Assembly (NCBI RefSeq): GCF_000308655.1
Contig: NZ_BAGC01000040.1
Location: forward strand, 1 to 64,000
DNA: 64,000 bases
Direction: 5' to 3'
Origin: Nocardia niigatensis NBRC 100131
GTDB taxonomy: Bacteria > Actinomycetota > Actinomycetes > Mycobacteriales > Mycobacteriaceae
In this document: positions 35,286 through 43,992 of the stretch, one piece after another
How positions within the stretch are numbered: position 1 is the first letter of the stretch
How the letters are laid out: every line of letters begins with the position of its first letter
The notes under the pieces: generated by a model
Told to the model about the DNA's origin: nothing
The model's input: only the letters and a program-made list of their open reading frames with translations
Database searches by the model: none
Translations under genes and position numbers: made by a program

Positions 35286-37487
35286 TTACGCCACCCGCCC
35301 GACGCCATCGATCTCGGTGATCCCGTCCACCGTGACCTCCATGACGCGCGCGGTCGCGATATCGAAGAACAGGCCCGAGAGCACCACGCCGCGCTCCTCC
35401 ATGCCGCGGCGAACCACCGGATGCGCGTACAGCGTTTCCAGCTGCACCGCCACATTCACCATGCCGAGCTGATCGACCGGACCGAACCCGGCCGCCGCCG
35501 CGGCCGCCGCCACCGGATGCCCGCGCCGGAAACGCTCGAGGCTGGGCGCCGCGTGTGCCAGCCAATCGTCGAGCTGGGATCCGGTGACCAGTTCATTGTG
35601 CAGCGCGCCCATCGCACCGCACCCGGAATGCCCGCACACCACCACCGAGCGCACATCGAGTTTGTCGAGGGCGTAGATGAGCGCCGCCTCCATCGACGAA
35701 TCCTGGGCATCGCGGGGAATCAGATTGCCCACATTGCGCACCGTGAACAGGTCGCCCGGACCACTGTTGGTGATGACATTCGGCACGATGCGGGAATCGG
35801 CGCACGTGACGAAAAGTGAGTCCGGTTCCTGACTGTCGCGCAGCACTCCGAGATGCGGTCGCATGACATGCGCGTGGCTGCGGTGATAGGCGGCCACCCC
35901 GGCGACGATCGGATCCACATCGGTGGCGGTGCGCCGCCAGGGTCCGAGCACCTCGTTCAGCAGGTGCCGGGAGTGTCCGCGCGCGGGCGGACCATCCGCG
36001 GCATCGGCCATGCGCACCGCACCGACCTCCACGAATTCGACTGTGCCGCCTTCATTTCGGTGCAGTTCCACCCATTCCTGCAGGGCGTCGTAGGCGGCGT
36101 GATCCATGAAGTCGACGGTCATCTCGACCACCACGTCGGCGGTGGCGGGCACCTTGTGCAGCTCGGCGGTGAGCTTGGGCAGCGCCAGGAAGGTGAAGCT
36201 GCCGTCGACGGTGACCCGCCAGCGCAGCGCGTCCACCTCCTCGGCCGTCACCGTCACCCGCACCACCCGCCACAGCAGCAGCGCGAAGGCCAGTGCGAGC
36301 CCGACGAGCATGCCCAGCAACAGATTCCAGAACACCACCACGAACACGGTGGCGGCGTACACCACCAGGTCGCCGGTGCGCTGGGCGCGCCGGATGTGGG
36401 CGAGCTTGATCAGCTGGATGCCGACCACGATGAGCAGCCCGGCCAGGGCCGCCTTGGGGATCGAGCGCACCACGTCGACGAGCGCCACCGAGAACAGCAG
36501 GATCCACAACCCGTGCAGCATGGTCGAGGCCTTGCTGCGCGCTCCCGCTTTGACATTGGTGATGCTGCGCACGATGACCGCCGCCACCGGCAGGCCGCCG
36601 ATCAGGCCCGAGACCATATTGGCCGCGCCCTGACCGAGCAGCTCGCGGTCGAGATCCGTTCGGCGCGCGGAGTTCTGGCGCATCCGGTCCACCGCCACGG
36701 CCGATAGTAGGGTCTCCACGCTGGCGATGAGTGCGATGCTGACCGCCATCAGCGCGACCGCGGCCCAGCTGCCGTGCGGCACCTGCGGCAGGTGAACCGC
36801 CTGCAGCAGTGAGCCATTGAGCGTGATGCGCTCGACCCGCACCGGTAGCACGCGCGCCAGCAGGGTGGCGACCACCACGGCCACCAGCGGCGCGGGCACC
36901 CGGCGGACCGGTTCCGGCAGCCGTCGCCAGCCGACCAGGATGGTGATGACGACCAGTCCGATGCACAGGTCGCCGGGGTGGACCGAGGCCAGCTGGTGCG
37001 GCAGCGCGACGATGGCGTCCCAGGATGAGGTCAGCGTGTCGCCGCCCATGAGGACGTGCACCTGTTCGAGGGCGATGATGATGCCGATCCCGGCGAGCAT
37101 GGCGTGCACCACGACCGGCGCGATGGCGAGCACCCCGCGCGCGATCCGGCTGAGCCCGAACAGGATCTGCAGGCCGCCGGCCAGGATGGTGATGAAACAG
37201 GTGGCGGCCCACCCGAATTGATTGATGGATTCGGCGACCACCACGGTCAGCGAGGCGGTGGGCCCGCTGACCTGGAGGGTCGAGCCGCCGAGAAGTCCGG
37301 CGACCACGCCGCCGATCACCGCGGCGATGAGTCCGGCGGCGACCGGCGCGCCGACGGCGACGGCGATGCCGATGGACAGCGGCAGGGATACGAGGAAGAC
37401 GACGATCGAGGCGGGGAGATCGTGGCGCACCAGGGCGGCGAAGCCGGGAAGCGACGTCCGTGGAGGCTGATCGGTGTCGGTGGACAT
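35286..37487 (-). CDS. SulP transporter fused to beta-carbonic anhydrase (copy 2)
   Basis: A 733-residue paralogue of the gene at 32886 with the same order: SulP membrane domain (DLPASIVVFLVSLPLSIGIA; the QVSGPTASLTVVV motif), degenerate STAS-position linker, and beta-carbonic anhydrase with CADSRI and GHSGCG. The ATG at 37485-37487 is chosen because AAGGAGA precedes it; an upstream ATG in frame lacks a ribosome site. The carbonic anhydrase and transporter motifs are intact in both copies, so both look functional. It is bounded by its own promoter motif and terminator. Confidence 0.92.
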   Translation of the reverse strand: MSTDTDQPPRTSLPGFAALVRHDLPASIVVFLVSLPLSIGIAVAVGAPVAAGLIAAVIGGVVAGLLGGSTLQVSGPTASLTVVVAESINQFGWAATCFITILAGGLQILFGLSRIARGVLAIAPVVVHAMLAGIGIIIALEQVHVLMGGDTLTSSWDAIVALPHQLASVHPGDLCIGLVVITILVGWRRLPEPVRRVPAPLVAVVVATLLARVLPVRVERITLNGSLLQAVHLPQVPHGSWAAVALMAVSIALIASVETLLSAVAVDRMRQNSARRTDLDRELLGQGAANMVSGLIGGLPVAAVIVRSITNVKAGARSKASTMLHGLWILLFSVALVDVVRSIPKAALAGLLIVVGIQLIKLAHIRRAQRTGDLVVYAATVFVVVFWNLLLGMLVGLALAFALLLWRVVRVTVTAEEVDALRWRVTVDGSFTFLALPKLTAELHKVPATADVVVEMTVDFMDHAAYDALQEWVELHRNEGGTVEFVEVGAVRMADAADGPPARGHSRHLLNEVLGPWRRTATDVDPIVAGVAAYHRSHAHVMRPHLGVLRDSQEPDSLFVTCADSRIVPNVITNSGPGDLFTVRNVGNLIPRDAQDSSMEAALIYALDKLDVRSVVVCGHSGCGAMGALHNELVTGSQLDDWLAHAAPSLERFRRGHPVAAAAAAAGFGPVDQLGMVNVAVQLETLYAHPVVRRGMEERGVVLSGLFFDIATARVMEVTVDGITEIDGVGRVA

Positions 37488-37606
37488 ATTTCTCCTTCGC
37501 CGGCACGGCAGCGCCGCCCGGTTCATCGGTCAACATGTACTGGCATCGAGAGGCAGCGGCGGGCGAGGCTGGAGAAACCGCGACGCTTGGAAGATCGCGG
37601 GTAATC

Positions 37607-37622
37607 GTAAAGACAATGCAAA
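37607..37622. promoter_or_regulatory. Shared upstream motif of SulP/CA copy 2
   Basis: GTAAAGACAATGCAAA, 120 bases before the copy 2 start, matching the site before copy 1 (35188-35203) except for the three central bases. It lies in an A-rich tract. Confidence 0.5.
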
Positions 37623-37750
37623 AGAAATGAAAAGCGTCTGCGACATTTGAGGCGAACCGCTACCAAACTGTGACACAGCTCACGACGCCACGCCAAACGC
37701 TGGCCGCGGACCGGGATGTCACCGGCTATGTACCCCCGAGGCCCGGCAGA

Positions 37751-37890
37751 TCACCGCCGCGCACGAATGATTCCGGCCCGGACCGACATCTCGGAAGCGC
37801 GGCACCCGAGGACGAGGTCGAACAGCTCCCGTTCTCGTGGGATCAGGTCGAGGGCAACGGTTCCGACGCCCTCGCAGAGTTCACCCAGCG
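37751..37890 (-). pseudogene. Possible helix-turn-helix remnant (sigma region 4 or LuxR type)
   Basis: In the 37488-37898 gap the minus strand contains ALDLIPRERELFDLVLGCRA then SEMSVRAGI, ending at a TGA. This resembles the helix-turn-helix of sigma region 4 or of LuxR-type regulators (PRERE...DLVL...EM). There is no start codon or upstream domain in frame. The rest of the gap holds only the copy 2 promoter region. The call is tentative. Confidence 0.3.
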
Positions 37891-37898
37891 CTATCCGT

Positions 37899-38279
37899 TC
37901 AGCCGCGACCGTGCGCCCGTTCGTAGGCCGCCCGCTCCGCGGCGGCACGATCGCGGTCGCTCTGGTCGGCCAGGGCCGGATCGAGGCCGTGTTTGGCGAG
38001 CCGGGCACGCCGGAAGACGTACATGAGCGCGGCCGTGAAATAGATGAGCGGCAGGTACAGCAGCGCCATCATGGCCAGGCCCATCCAGAGCGGGCCGGGA
38101 ATCAGCAGGAACAGACACAGCGGCGGAATGATCGGGATGAGGATGCGCAGCATGTAGCGGCGCGCCGCACCCGGACCGGTCAGGTCGTCGATCACCCACT
38201 GCGACATGCTCGGCGGCAGCGTCCCGCCGCTGATATAGCGGAGGCGCTGCACGAGATTCGGTGTGGTGGGTTCGCTCAT
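37899..38279 (-). CDS. DUF5313-like small membrane protein
   Basis: A 126-residue protein that starts with a soluble segment (QRLRYISGGTLPPSMSQWV, then DDLTGPGAARR) and has two membrane helices (RILIPIIPPLCLFLLIPGPL and MALLYLPLIYFTAALMYV) before a charged Arg/Ala tail. The layout matches the DUF5313 family common in mycolate actinobacteria. No function is known. It is downstream of the ArsR gene on the same strand. Confidence 0.75.
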   Translation of the reverse strand: MSEPTTPNLVQRLRYISGGTLPPSMSQWVIDDLTGPGAARRYMLRILIPIIPPLCLFLLIPGPLWMGLAMMALLYLPLIYFTAALMYVFRRARLAKHGLDPALADQSDRDRAAAERAAYERAHGRG

Positions 38280-38363
38280 CTCTGACTGCTTTCGGTGGTG
38301 CCGGATACGAGTTGGCGGGCAATGGCGTCGGACGTGTGCTCGAGCAGGGCGCCGGAGCCGTCA

Positions 38364-38477
38364 TCACGGCGCGGCCCCGACCACCGCGACCGCGGTCACC
38401 AGGTCCAGCGCGACGGTGACCGCGAAGGTGATCGCCACACCGCCCTTGGGGTCCGAGAACCGTGGACGAGGCTCCGG
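38364..38477 (-). pseudogene. Scrap resembling a SulP transporter membrane segment
   Basis: Directly after the arsR stop codon, in the same frame, the minus strand reads FSDPKGGVAITFAVTVALDL followed by VTAVAVVGAAP and double stops. This resembles the TVxxDLxxAVxxG transmembrane segment near the end of SulP transporters. ArsR-SulP pairs are common in actinobacteria, so this may be what is left after deletion of a third sulP gene. The match is short. Confidence 0.35.
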
Positions 38478-38798
38478 CTAGGCCGGCTGTTCGAGCGCCT
38501 CGACCTGGCCGGTCACCACTCCGGTGAGGATGGCGCGGGCTACCGCGAGCAGTTCGGCGACCTCCGGCGAGGTCAGCTCGTAGGTGACCGAGAGACCCTC
38601 GCGGCGAGCGGTCACCAGACCGGCGCGCCGCAGAATCGACAGCTGCTGAGACAGATTCGCTGCCTCCACACCGATTTCGGTGAGCATCTCCGAGACCGCG
38701 TGCTCGCGCTGGCTGAGCAGTTCGAGGACCCGGATACGGACGGGGTGGCCGAGCGTTTTGAAGAAGTCCGCCTTCATCTGATAGAGCGGCCGTTGCAT
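38478..38798 (-). CDS. ArsR family transcriptional regulator
   Basis: A 106-residue winged-helix protein. The ATG at 38796-38798 follows GGAGG at a spacing of eight. The sequence shows KTLGHPVRIRVLELLSQREH, the recognition helix region EAANLSQQLSILRRAGLVTA and a REGLSVTYELT wing. The ELCVCDL metal-site cysteines of arsenic or cadmium sensors are absent, so it probably senses something other than a soft metal. The adjacent SulP-like scrap and two SulP/carbonic anhydrase genes nearby hint at an anion-transport role. Confidence 0.9.
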   Translation of the reverse strand: MQRPLYQMKADFFKTLGHPVRIRVLELLSQREHAVSEMLTEIGVEAANLSQQLSILRRAGLVTARREGLSVTYELTSPEVAELLAVARAILTGVVTGQVEALEQPA

Positions 38799-39051
38799 TC
38801 CTGGCACCTCCGAGCCACTCCTTCCATTGGCGGCGGATCATCCTGCGTAGGACCCGCCCGGCAATTGCAGAGTTTAGCAAGCAGGCCAATCAAGGCCCAC
38901 GGGCCCCGGCGTGGCACGGGCCGCGGCGGCCGAGCGTGTCCGCAAGGACCCCGAGCTAGGCCGCTGCGATCAACTGCTTGCGAAACAATGAAAGCATGCA
39001 GGCGTGGTACTTTCGGTCGTCCTCCGGACCGCCTACCAGAAAGACCGACCT

Positions 39052-39867
39052 GTGCCCCTCGCCACTCTCAACGGCATCCGACTCAACTACGACGTCACCG
39101 GTACCGGGCCACTGGTCGTACTGGTCATGGGCACCGGCAGCCCCGGCCGGGTATGGCGCACGTATCAGGTTCCGGCACTGGTGAAGTCGGGTTTCCGGGT
39201 CGCCACCTTCGACAATCGTGGCATCGCGCCCTCGGACGAGAGCGCGCACGGCATGCGGGTCGAGGACCTGGTCGCCGACACCGCGGCCCTCATCGAGCAC
39301 CTCGGCGCACCGGCCCATGTGGTGGGCACCTCCCTGGGTGCGCGGATCACCCAGGAGCTGGCGCTGGCGCGACCCGAACTGGTCCGCAAGGCGGTCATGC
39401 TGGCCACCACCGGACGGCCGCATCCGCTGCCGAACACCCTGAGCAAGGGTGAGCAGGCCCTGGCCGCGGAGGGGGTGCGGCTGCCCGCGGAGTACGCGGC
39501 GGCCATCAAGGCGATGCTGAACCTCTCCCCTCACACCCTCGAGGCCGACGACCAGGCCCAGCAGTGGCTCGACATCTTCGAATACTCGGCGAGCACAGCG
39601 GATCCCGCGCCGGGCGTGCTGGCCCAGATGCGCATAGACCGCTCCAGCAATCGCCTCGCCGACTACGCCCGTATCACCGTCCCGAGCCTGGTCGTCGGAT
39701 TCGCCGACGACCGCATGCTGCCGCCGATCTTCGGCCGTGAGGTGGCCGAGGCGATTCCGGGCGCGCGCTTCGTGGTGATCGAGAAGTGCGGGCACTACGG
39801 CTATCTGGAACGCCCCGAGGAAGTCAACCGCACCATCATCGACTTCCTCACCGGCGTGAACGCCTGA
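39052..39867 (+). CDS. Alpha/beta hydrolase
   Basis: A 271-residue single-domain alpha/beta hydrolase. The GTG at 39052 gives the usual [17 protein letters not shown] opening. The catalytic triad is visible: Ser in the nucleophile elbow GTSLGA, an acid in [12 protein letters not shown], and His in [15 protein letters not shown]. The oxyanion region is VMGTGSPG, slightly different from the common HGxPG. The substrate is unknown. It is a single gene, with PhnA/YjdM-like DNA following. Confidence 0.85.
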   Translation: MPLATLNGIRLNYDVTGTGPLVVLVMGTGSPGRVWRTYQVPALVKSGFRVATFDNRGIAPSDESAHGMRVEDLVADTAALIEHLGAPAHVVGTSLGARITQELALARPELVRKAVMLATTGRPHPLPNTLSKGEQALAAEGVRLPAEYAAAIKAMLNLSPHTLEADDQAQQWLDIFEYSASTADPAPGVLAQMRIDRSSNRLADYARITVPSLVVGFADDRMLPPIFGREVAEAIPGARFVVIEKCGHYGYLERPEEVNRTIIDFLTGVNA

Positions 39868-39910
39868 GCCCCACCACATTCCAGCCCCGCCCCGCGAGAA
39901 GGAACCGACC

Positions 39911-40264
39911 GTGAGCGATGCCCTGCCACCGTGCCCCAGCTGTTCGAGCGAGTACACCTACGACGTCGGCGGGTTGCTGACCTGCCCGGAGTGCGCGCAC
40001 GAATGGACCCTCGACGCCGAGCCGGACGCGGACGGGGACGGGGACGGGGTGATCCGGGACGCGGTCGGCAATGCGCTCGCCGACGGCGACACCGTCACGG
40101 TGATCAAGTCCCTCAAGGTGAAGGGCAGCCCGACCGGGATCAAGGCCGGCACCAAGGTGCGCAATATCCGCCTGGTCCAGGGCATCGGCGATCACGACAT
40201 CGATTGCAAGGTCGACGGAATCGGGGCCATGCAGCTGAAATCCAGTGTGGTGAAGAAGGTCTGA
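39911..40264 (+). CDS. yjdM: YjdM/PhnA-like zinc ribbon protein
   Basis: A 117-residue protein: N-terminal zinc ribbon (CPSC, then CPEC), an acidic repeat DADGDGDG, and the PhnA_C-type SH3-like domain with [26 protein letters not shown] and [23 protein letters not shown] at the end. The family is conserved and was once, wrongly, linked to phosphonate breakdown; its function is uncertain. The start is GTG at 39911 with GAAGGA upstream. Confidence 0.9.
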   Translation: MSDALPPCPSCSSEYTYDVGGLLTCPECAHEWTLDAEPDADGDGDGVIRDAVGNALADGDTVTVIKSLKVKGSPTGIKAGTKVRNIRLVQGIGDHDIDCKVDGIGAMQLKSSVVKKV

Positions 40265-40309
40265 GCCGGAACTCGGAAGCCGCCGGGTGGATATCGGAAT
40301 CTCGCACAT

Positions 40310-40885
40310 CTAGCGCGCGCCGAGTTCGGCGGCGATCGCGCCGGTGAGCAGGGTGCGGGCGCGGTCGAGGGTGAGCGAGCCGCTGTGCCAGCGTTCGCTC
40401 AGACCCTCGACGAGGGCGGTGAGGCGTTCCGCGACGGCGGGGGCGTCGAGATCCAGTGGGATGGAGCCGGTTTCCTGTCCGTGCAGGATCAGGGTCTCGA
40501 CATCCGAGTTCCAGGACTCGGTGCTGGCCCGGAGTGGTTCGCGCAGTGCGGGATCGAAGACCGCGCTGGCGCGCAGTTCGCCCCAGGCGACGCTGTTCTC
40601 GCGGACCTCGCCGGTGTCCTGGAGTTCCAGCAGCAGCATGCGCTCGACCTGGGAGCGCGGTTCCTCGAGATCGGCGAAGGCCTGGTTGGTGTAGGACTCG
40701 GCCCGGTGATTGATGTGTTCGAGGGCCGCGCGCAGGATGCCGGCGCGATCCTTGAAGTGGTAGTAGATCAGCGCGGTGGACACCCCCGCGGCGGCGGCCA
40801 GCTTCTCGACCCGCAGTCCGCGGACTCCGTCCTGCGCGATGACATGAACAGCGGCTTCCAGGATCTGGGTCTGACGGTCCGACAC
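40310..40885 (-). CDS. TetR family regulator (BetI-like)
   Basis: A 191-residue regulator with an N-terminal HTH (QILEAAVHVIAQDGVRGLRV then EKLAAAAGVSTALIYYHFKD) and a BetI/PaaR-like C-terminal domain. It lies just downstream of the broken agmatine deiminase gene, same strand, and would have formed an operon with it. The palindrome TGACTGAA-TT-TTCAGTCA upstream of that gene is a likely binding site. Confidence 0.92.
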   Translation of the reverse strand: MSDRQTQILEAAVHVIAQDGVRGLRVEKLAAAAGVSTALIYYHFKDRAGILRAALEHINHRAESYTNQAFADLEEPRSQVERMLLLELQDTGEVRENSVAWGELRASAVFDPALREPLRASTESWNSDVETLILHGQETGSIPLDLDAPAVAERLTALVEGLSERWHSGSLTLDRARTLLTGAIAAELGAR

Positions 40886-40918
40886 GATTCCTCACTGTAG
40901 GGGTGTCCCGCGCACGGG

Positions 40919-41769
40919 TCAGTCGACGGGTTCCTGCTGGGTGGTGCAGTGGATGCCGCCGCCGCCCGCGGCGATGGCGTCGATATTGATCTGCACCACA
41001 TGACGATCCGGGAAGAGGCGCTGCAGCGTGGACTGCGCCGCGGCGTCGGTCTCGGGGTCACCGAACTCGGGGCGATCACACCACCGTTGCAGACGTAGAA
41101 GTTGATGTACCCGGCTGCGAAGTCGTCTCCCGCACCCCGGTAGCGCAATTCCGAAGGCGCTTCGAGGGTTTCGATCTCGAGCGGTCGGCCCTGCGCGTCG
41201 GTCGCATTGTGCAGGATGTCGAGGTGACGGCGGGTCACGTCGTAGTCGAAGGACTTTTCGTTGTTGTCGAGGCCCGCGACCACGACGCCCGGGTGGGCGA
41301 AGCGGGCATAGAAATCGGTGTGCCCGTCGGTGATGTCGTGACCGGCGATGCCCGGCAGCCAGATCACCTTCTTGATGCCCAGCAGATGCTCGAGCTCGGC
41401 CTCCACGTCCGGCTTCTTCCAGCCGGGATTCCGATTGTTGTTCAGCACACAGGATTCGGTGATGAGCGCGGTGCCCTCGCCGTCGACCTCGAGGCCGCCG
41501 CCCTCGAGCACCAGGTCGGTGTGCACGGTCTCGACCCCGGCGCGGCCGTCCACGCAGGTGGCGATCTTGCCGTCGCGGCGGTGCTGCTGCTTGCCACCCC
41601 AGCCGTTGAAGTTGAAATCGACCCCGGCCTTGGCGCCGAGGCCGTGCACGAACACCGGGCCGGTGTCACGCATCCAGAGGTCGTCGAGATTGTGAGGGAA
41701 CGGCGCGGCGTTTCCCTCTCCGGCGCGCTGAATCCGATAAACCGGCCGGTAGAACGGCCGTCCGCACAC
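40919..41769 (-). pseudogene. Agmatine deiminase, N-truncated and frameshifted
   Basis: Agmatine deiminases convert agmatine to N-carbamoylputrescine. Here LDDLWMRDTGPVFV, FNGWGGKQ, LEGGGLEVDGEGT and GHTDFYARFAHPG are all recognisable, and the catalytic cysteine motif GGGGIHCTTQQEP lies at the end in another frame. The break is at about 41067-41072, where one G appears to be missing after VIAP. The first roughly 70-90 residues of the family are absent: the frame only begins with a GTG close to the operator at 41794. The missing N-terminus argues for a true pseudogene and not merely a sequencing error. Confidence 0.8.
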
Positions 41770-41793
41770 GACGACCCCGAGCCGGGCATAAAC

Positions 41794-41811
41794 TGACTGA
41801 ATTTTCAGTCA
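41794..41811. promoter_or_regulatory. TetR-type palindrome upstream of the agmatine deiminase remnant
   Basis: TGACTGAA-TT-TTCAGTCA, an 8-bp perfect inverted repeat, 25 bases upstream of the remnant's start. It has the size and A/T centre of TetR-family operators. The TetR at 40310 is the natural candidate to bind it. Confidence 0.6.
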
Positions 41812-41915
41812 AAGAACGCGACGCAGGTCACCTGGCAGGTCCGGGAGGGACCGGATCACCCGGATTCGGTCATCCCTCCCCTACCCGGCCCAGCGGCGCG
41901 TCAGACTCGAAAGCT

Positions 41916-42647
41916 ATGACCACCGTTCGCATTACCGCCGCCGTGGCCGCGGTTCTCGTGATCGCCGCCGCCGGGGCTGTCGCGACAGGTCCGGCCGTGG
42001 CGCCCGCCCGGGCATACGGACCGGTGTCGTGCGTTCCGGGGAACCCCACCCAGCCCACCTCCGAGCTGTTCGCCACCACCGAGACCGCCACCATTACCGA
42101 CCCGTCCGATCCCCGCCTCGCCGACCGGCTCTCCCAGTTCGAGCTGGAGGTGGACGCGACCGCGCTCACCGAACTCGCGCTGCCTGTCGGCTCGCAACTG
42201 CTCGACGGCGTGTTCTGGTCCGCCGGCACCGGGACGGCCACCTATGAGCGGTCCCGCCGATTCCAGCTGGCCTGTACCGATTTCAAGAATCTGTGCTGGG
42301 TCGCCGACGACCTGCGGGTGCGCTACAACCAGGAATCGGTGCTGACCTTCGAATACCTGCCCGGCGACGACACCCGCGCCAATGGCTTCACCGTCACCGT
42401 CCCCGGCATCGACCGCACCCGTTTCCGCGACGCCCTGGTCGCCGATCCCCAGGTGCGTGACCGGCTCGGCGGCGGATCGGTCACCGAATCCGGCGATCTC
42501 GTGCTCGTGGCCGACCGCGCCGATCAGGATCTGGTACGGGACTTCGTGACCGAACTGGGCGGCGAATGGAACGACGGCCAACTGCGTTACGGCGATCGCG
42601 AATTCGTGCACGGCACAGGCACGGCCACGCTGGCGTGCCAGCTCTGA
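41916..42647 (+). CDS. Secreted protein of unknown function
   Basis: A 243-residue protein with a signal peptide (ITAAVAAVLVIAAAGAVATG, probable cleavage after ARA near residue 33). The mature part is acidic and beta-rich with four cysteines (VSCVPG, LACTDFKNLCW, LACQL). Two halves may be similar repeats: FELEVDATALTELALPVG and FTVTVPGIDRTRFRDALVAD. No family is recognised. It stands alone, with no operon partner. Confidence 0.65.
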   Translation: MTTVRITAAVAAVLVIAAAGAVATGPAVAPARAYGPVSCVPGNPTQPTSELFATTETATITDPSDPRLADRLSQFELEVDATALTELALPVGSQLLDGVFWSAGTGTATYERSRRFQLACTDFKNLCWVADDLRVRYNQESVLTFEYLPGDDTRANGFTVTVPGIDRTRFRDALVADPQVRDRLGGGSVTESGDLVLVADRADQDLVRDFVTELGGEWNDGQLRYGDREFVHGTGTATLACQL

Positions 42648-42683
42648 CCTCCGGTTCCGACGGCATCGGGCGGCTGGAATCCA

Positions 42684-42968
42684 ATGATGACGACCAATAA
42701 CACGGTTGTCGGAATACGCGATCAGCTCGTGACAGCCGCCTATGAGCTCTACACCCGCATCGGAGTGCGCGCGATGACGGCCGACATGATCGCCGATCGG
42801 GCCGGAGTCTCGAAATCCACTCTGTACAAGTATTTCCGACACTGGACGAGCTGGTGACGGTCGTCCTCGACCGCCGCGAACGACTGTGGACCTTCGGATT
42901 GATCGAGGAACAGTCAGGCCTGCGCGGCAGTACTCCCGAGGAACAGCCGTGGCCTCTTCGACGTTGAT
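42684..42968 (+). pseudogene. Truncated TetR regulator with frameshift
   Basis: Starts MMTTNNTVVGIRDQLVTAAY and has an intact TetR HTH (ELYTRIGVRAMTADMIADRA, then GVSKSTLYKYF). Right after it one base is missing (about 42840). Restoring it gives LDELVTVVLDRRERLWTFGL and then IEEQ, normal for TetR helix 4-5. The remaining ligand-binding domain is gone; the sequence runs directly into an oxidoreductase fragment. Confidence 0.7.
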
Positions 42969-43167
42969 CCTCGCCACCACGTTGATCGGCACTCCTGCCA
43001 CCGTGCGCCGACGCCTCCAGGTCTGGAACGACGTCGGTGTCGACACGGTCCGCCTCTACCCCGCCGGCGACACCCTCGACACCGAACTGACCAACCTCGC
43101 CCGAGCCCTCGACCGCATCACCGACCTCGAACGCAGCCCGATCCACTCGCCGTCGGCCACCGACTGA
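42947..43167 (+). pseudogene. C-terminal fragment of an LLM-class (luciferase-like) oxidoreductase
   Basis: The reading frame ending at 43167 gives LIGTPATVRRRLQVWNDVGV and DTVRLYPAGDTLDTELTNLA. This is the C-terminal barrel end of F420- or flavin-dependent luciferase-like monooxygenases (xGTPexVxxRLxxwxxaGvdtvxlxP). No N-terminal part precedes it. It is joined to the truncated TetR by a deletion. Confidence 0.6.
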
Positions 43168-43267
43168 TCCGCCCGTCCTGGCTTCGGCCGGGGCGCAGCC
43201 CATTCCGTGCTCGCTACAGCGAGCGGGCGAGCGGGCTGCCGCGGGCCCGACAGCATAATCTCGAATC

Positions 43268-43936
43268 ATGGTGTCGGGGACGAATGGGGCGGGATTGCCG
43301 CCGAGCTTGGTGGAGGTGGCGACGCGGCAGGTGCGGGCCGAGGTGCTGAGCGGGGTGTTCGAACCCGGGGAGCGCATCGGCGAGGAGGCGTTGTGCGCGC
43401 GACTGGGGACCAGTCGCGCGCCGGTGCGGGAGGCATTGCGGCTGCTGGCACAGGAGGGGCTGATCGAGCATGTCCCGCGCAGGGGGTTCCGGGTGGCGGT
43501 CTGGTCGAGGACCGACATCCTGCAGTTGTTCGAGTTGCGGCGGGTGCTGGAGCGGTATGCCGTCGAGAGCGCGTTTCCGCTTCCGGCGGACGGTGATCCG
43601 CTAGGGGAGGTGCGGGCGGCACTGGATCGGATGCGGGCCGCCGATGCCGCCGAGGACCCGCTCGAACGCGACAATGCCCATCGCCGGTTCCACGCCGCCA
43701 TCGTCGCGCTGGCGGGCAACCGGCAGCTGAATCTGGCCTATGAGCCGATCCTGCTGAAACTGCAGCTGCCGATGGCCCGCAACCTGCGCACCGAGGCGCG
43801 GATCATGCAGCGCCGCCAGGGTATTCGCCGCCACGCCGAGCTGCTGGAGGCCCTCGAATCCGGCGATGCCGCCATCGCGAGCGACGCGCTGCTGCGGCAC
43901 GGCGAGCTGGCCTACCTGGATCTCGATATCCGCTAA
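43268..43936 (+). CDS. GntR family regulator (FadR/FCD type) of the biuret-type operon
   Basis: A 222-residue regulator: N-terminal GntR winged helix (EVLSGVFEPGERIGEEALCA then RLGTSRAPVREALRLLAQEG) and a C-terminal all-helical FCD domain (LFELRRVLERYAVESA, then NAHRRFHAAIVALAGN, with the metal/ligand-site His residues typical of FCD). It precedes the amidase gene by 56 bases and contains a palindrome in that gap, so it likely controls the degradation genes. Confidence 0.93.
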   Translation: MVSGTNGAGLPPSLVEVATRQVRAEVLSGVFEPGERIGEEALCARLGTSRAPVREALRLLAQEGLIEHVPRRGFRVAVWSRTDILQLFELRRVLERYAVESAFPLPADGDPLGEVRAALDRMRAADAAEDPLERDNAHRRFHAAIVALAGNRQLNLAYEPILLKLQLPMARNLRTEARIMQRRQGIRRHAELLEALESGDAAIASDALLRHGELAYLDLDIR

Positions 43937-43976
43937 CACAGCGGATACATTGCGAGACCGCCGATTTCACACATTC

Positions 43977-43984
43977 TGTCGACA
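43977..43984. promoter_or_regulatory. Palindrome TGTCGACA before the amidase gene
   Basis: TGTCGACA, flanked as ATTC-TGTCGACA-ATCG, 8 bases before the amidase ATG. FadR-type GntR proteins often bind TNGTNNNACNA-like palindromes, and this fits the half-site spacing loosely. No Shine-Dalgarno sequence is visible before the ATG. Confidence 0.4.
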
Positions 43985-43992
43985 ATCGACAA

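Noticed and set aside
37670..38026. Plus-strand open frame of 118 codons beginning MTQLTTPRQT
   Set aside because: No ribosome site, second half antisense to the DUF5313-like gene and low-complexity Arg/Pro.
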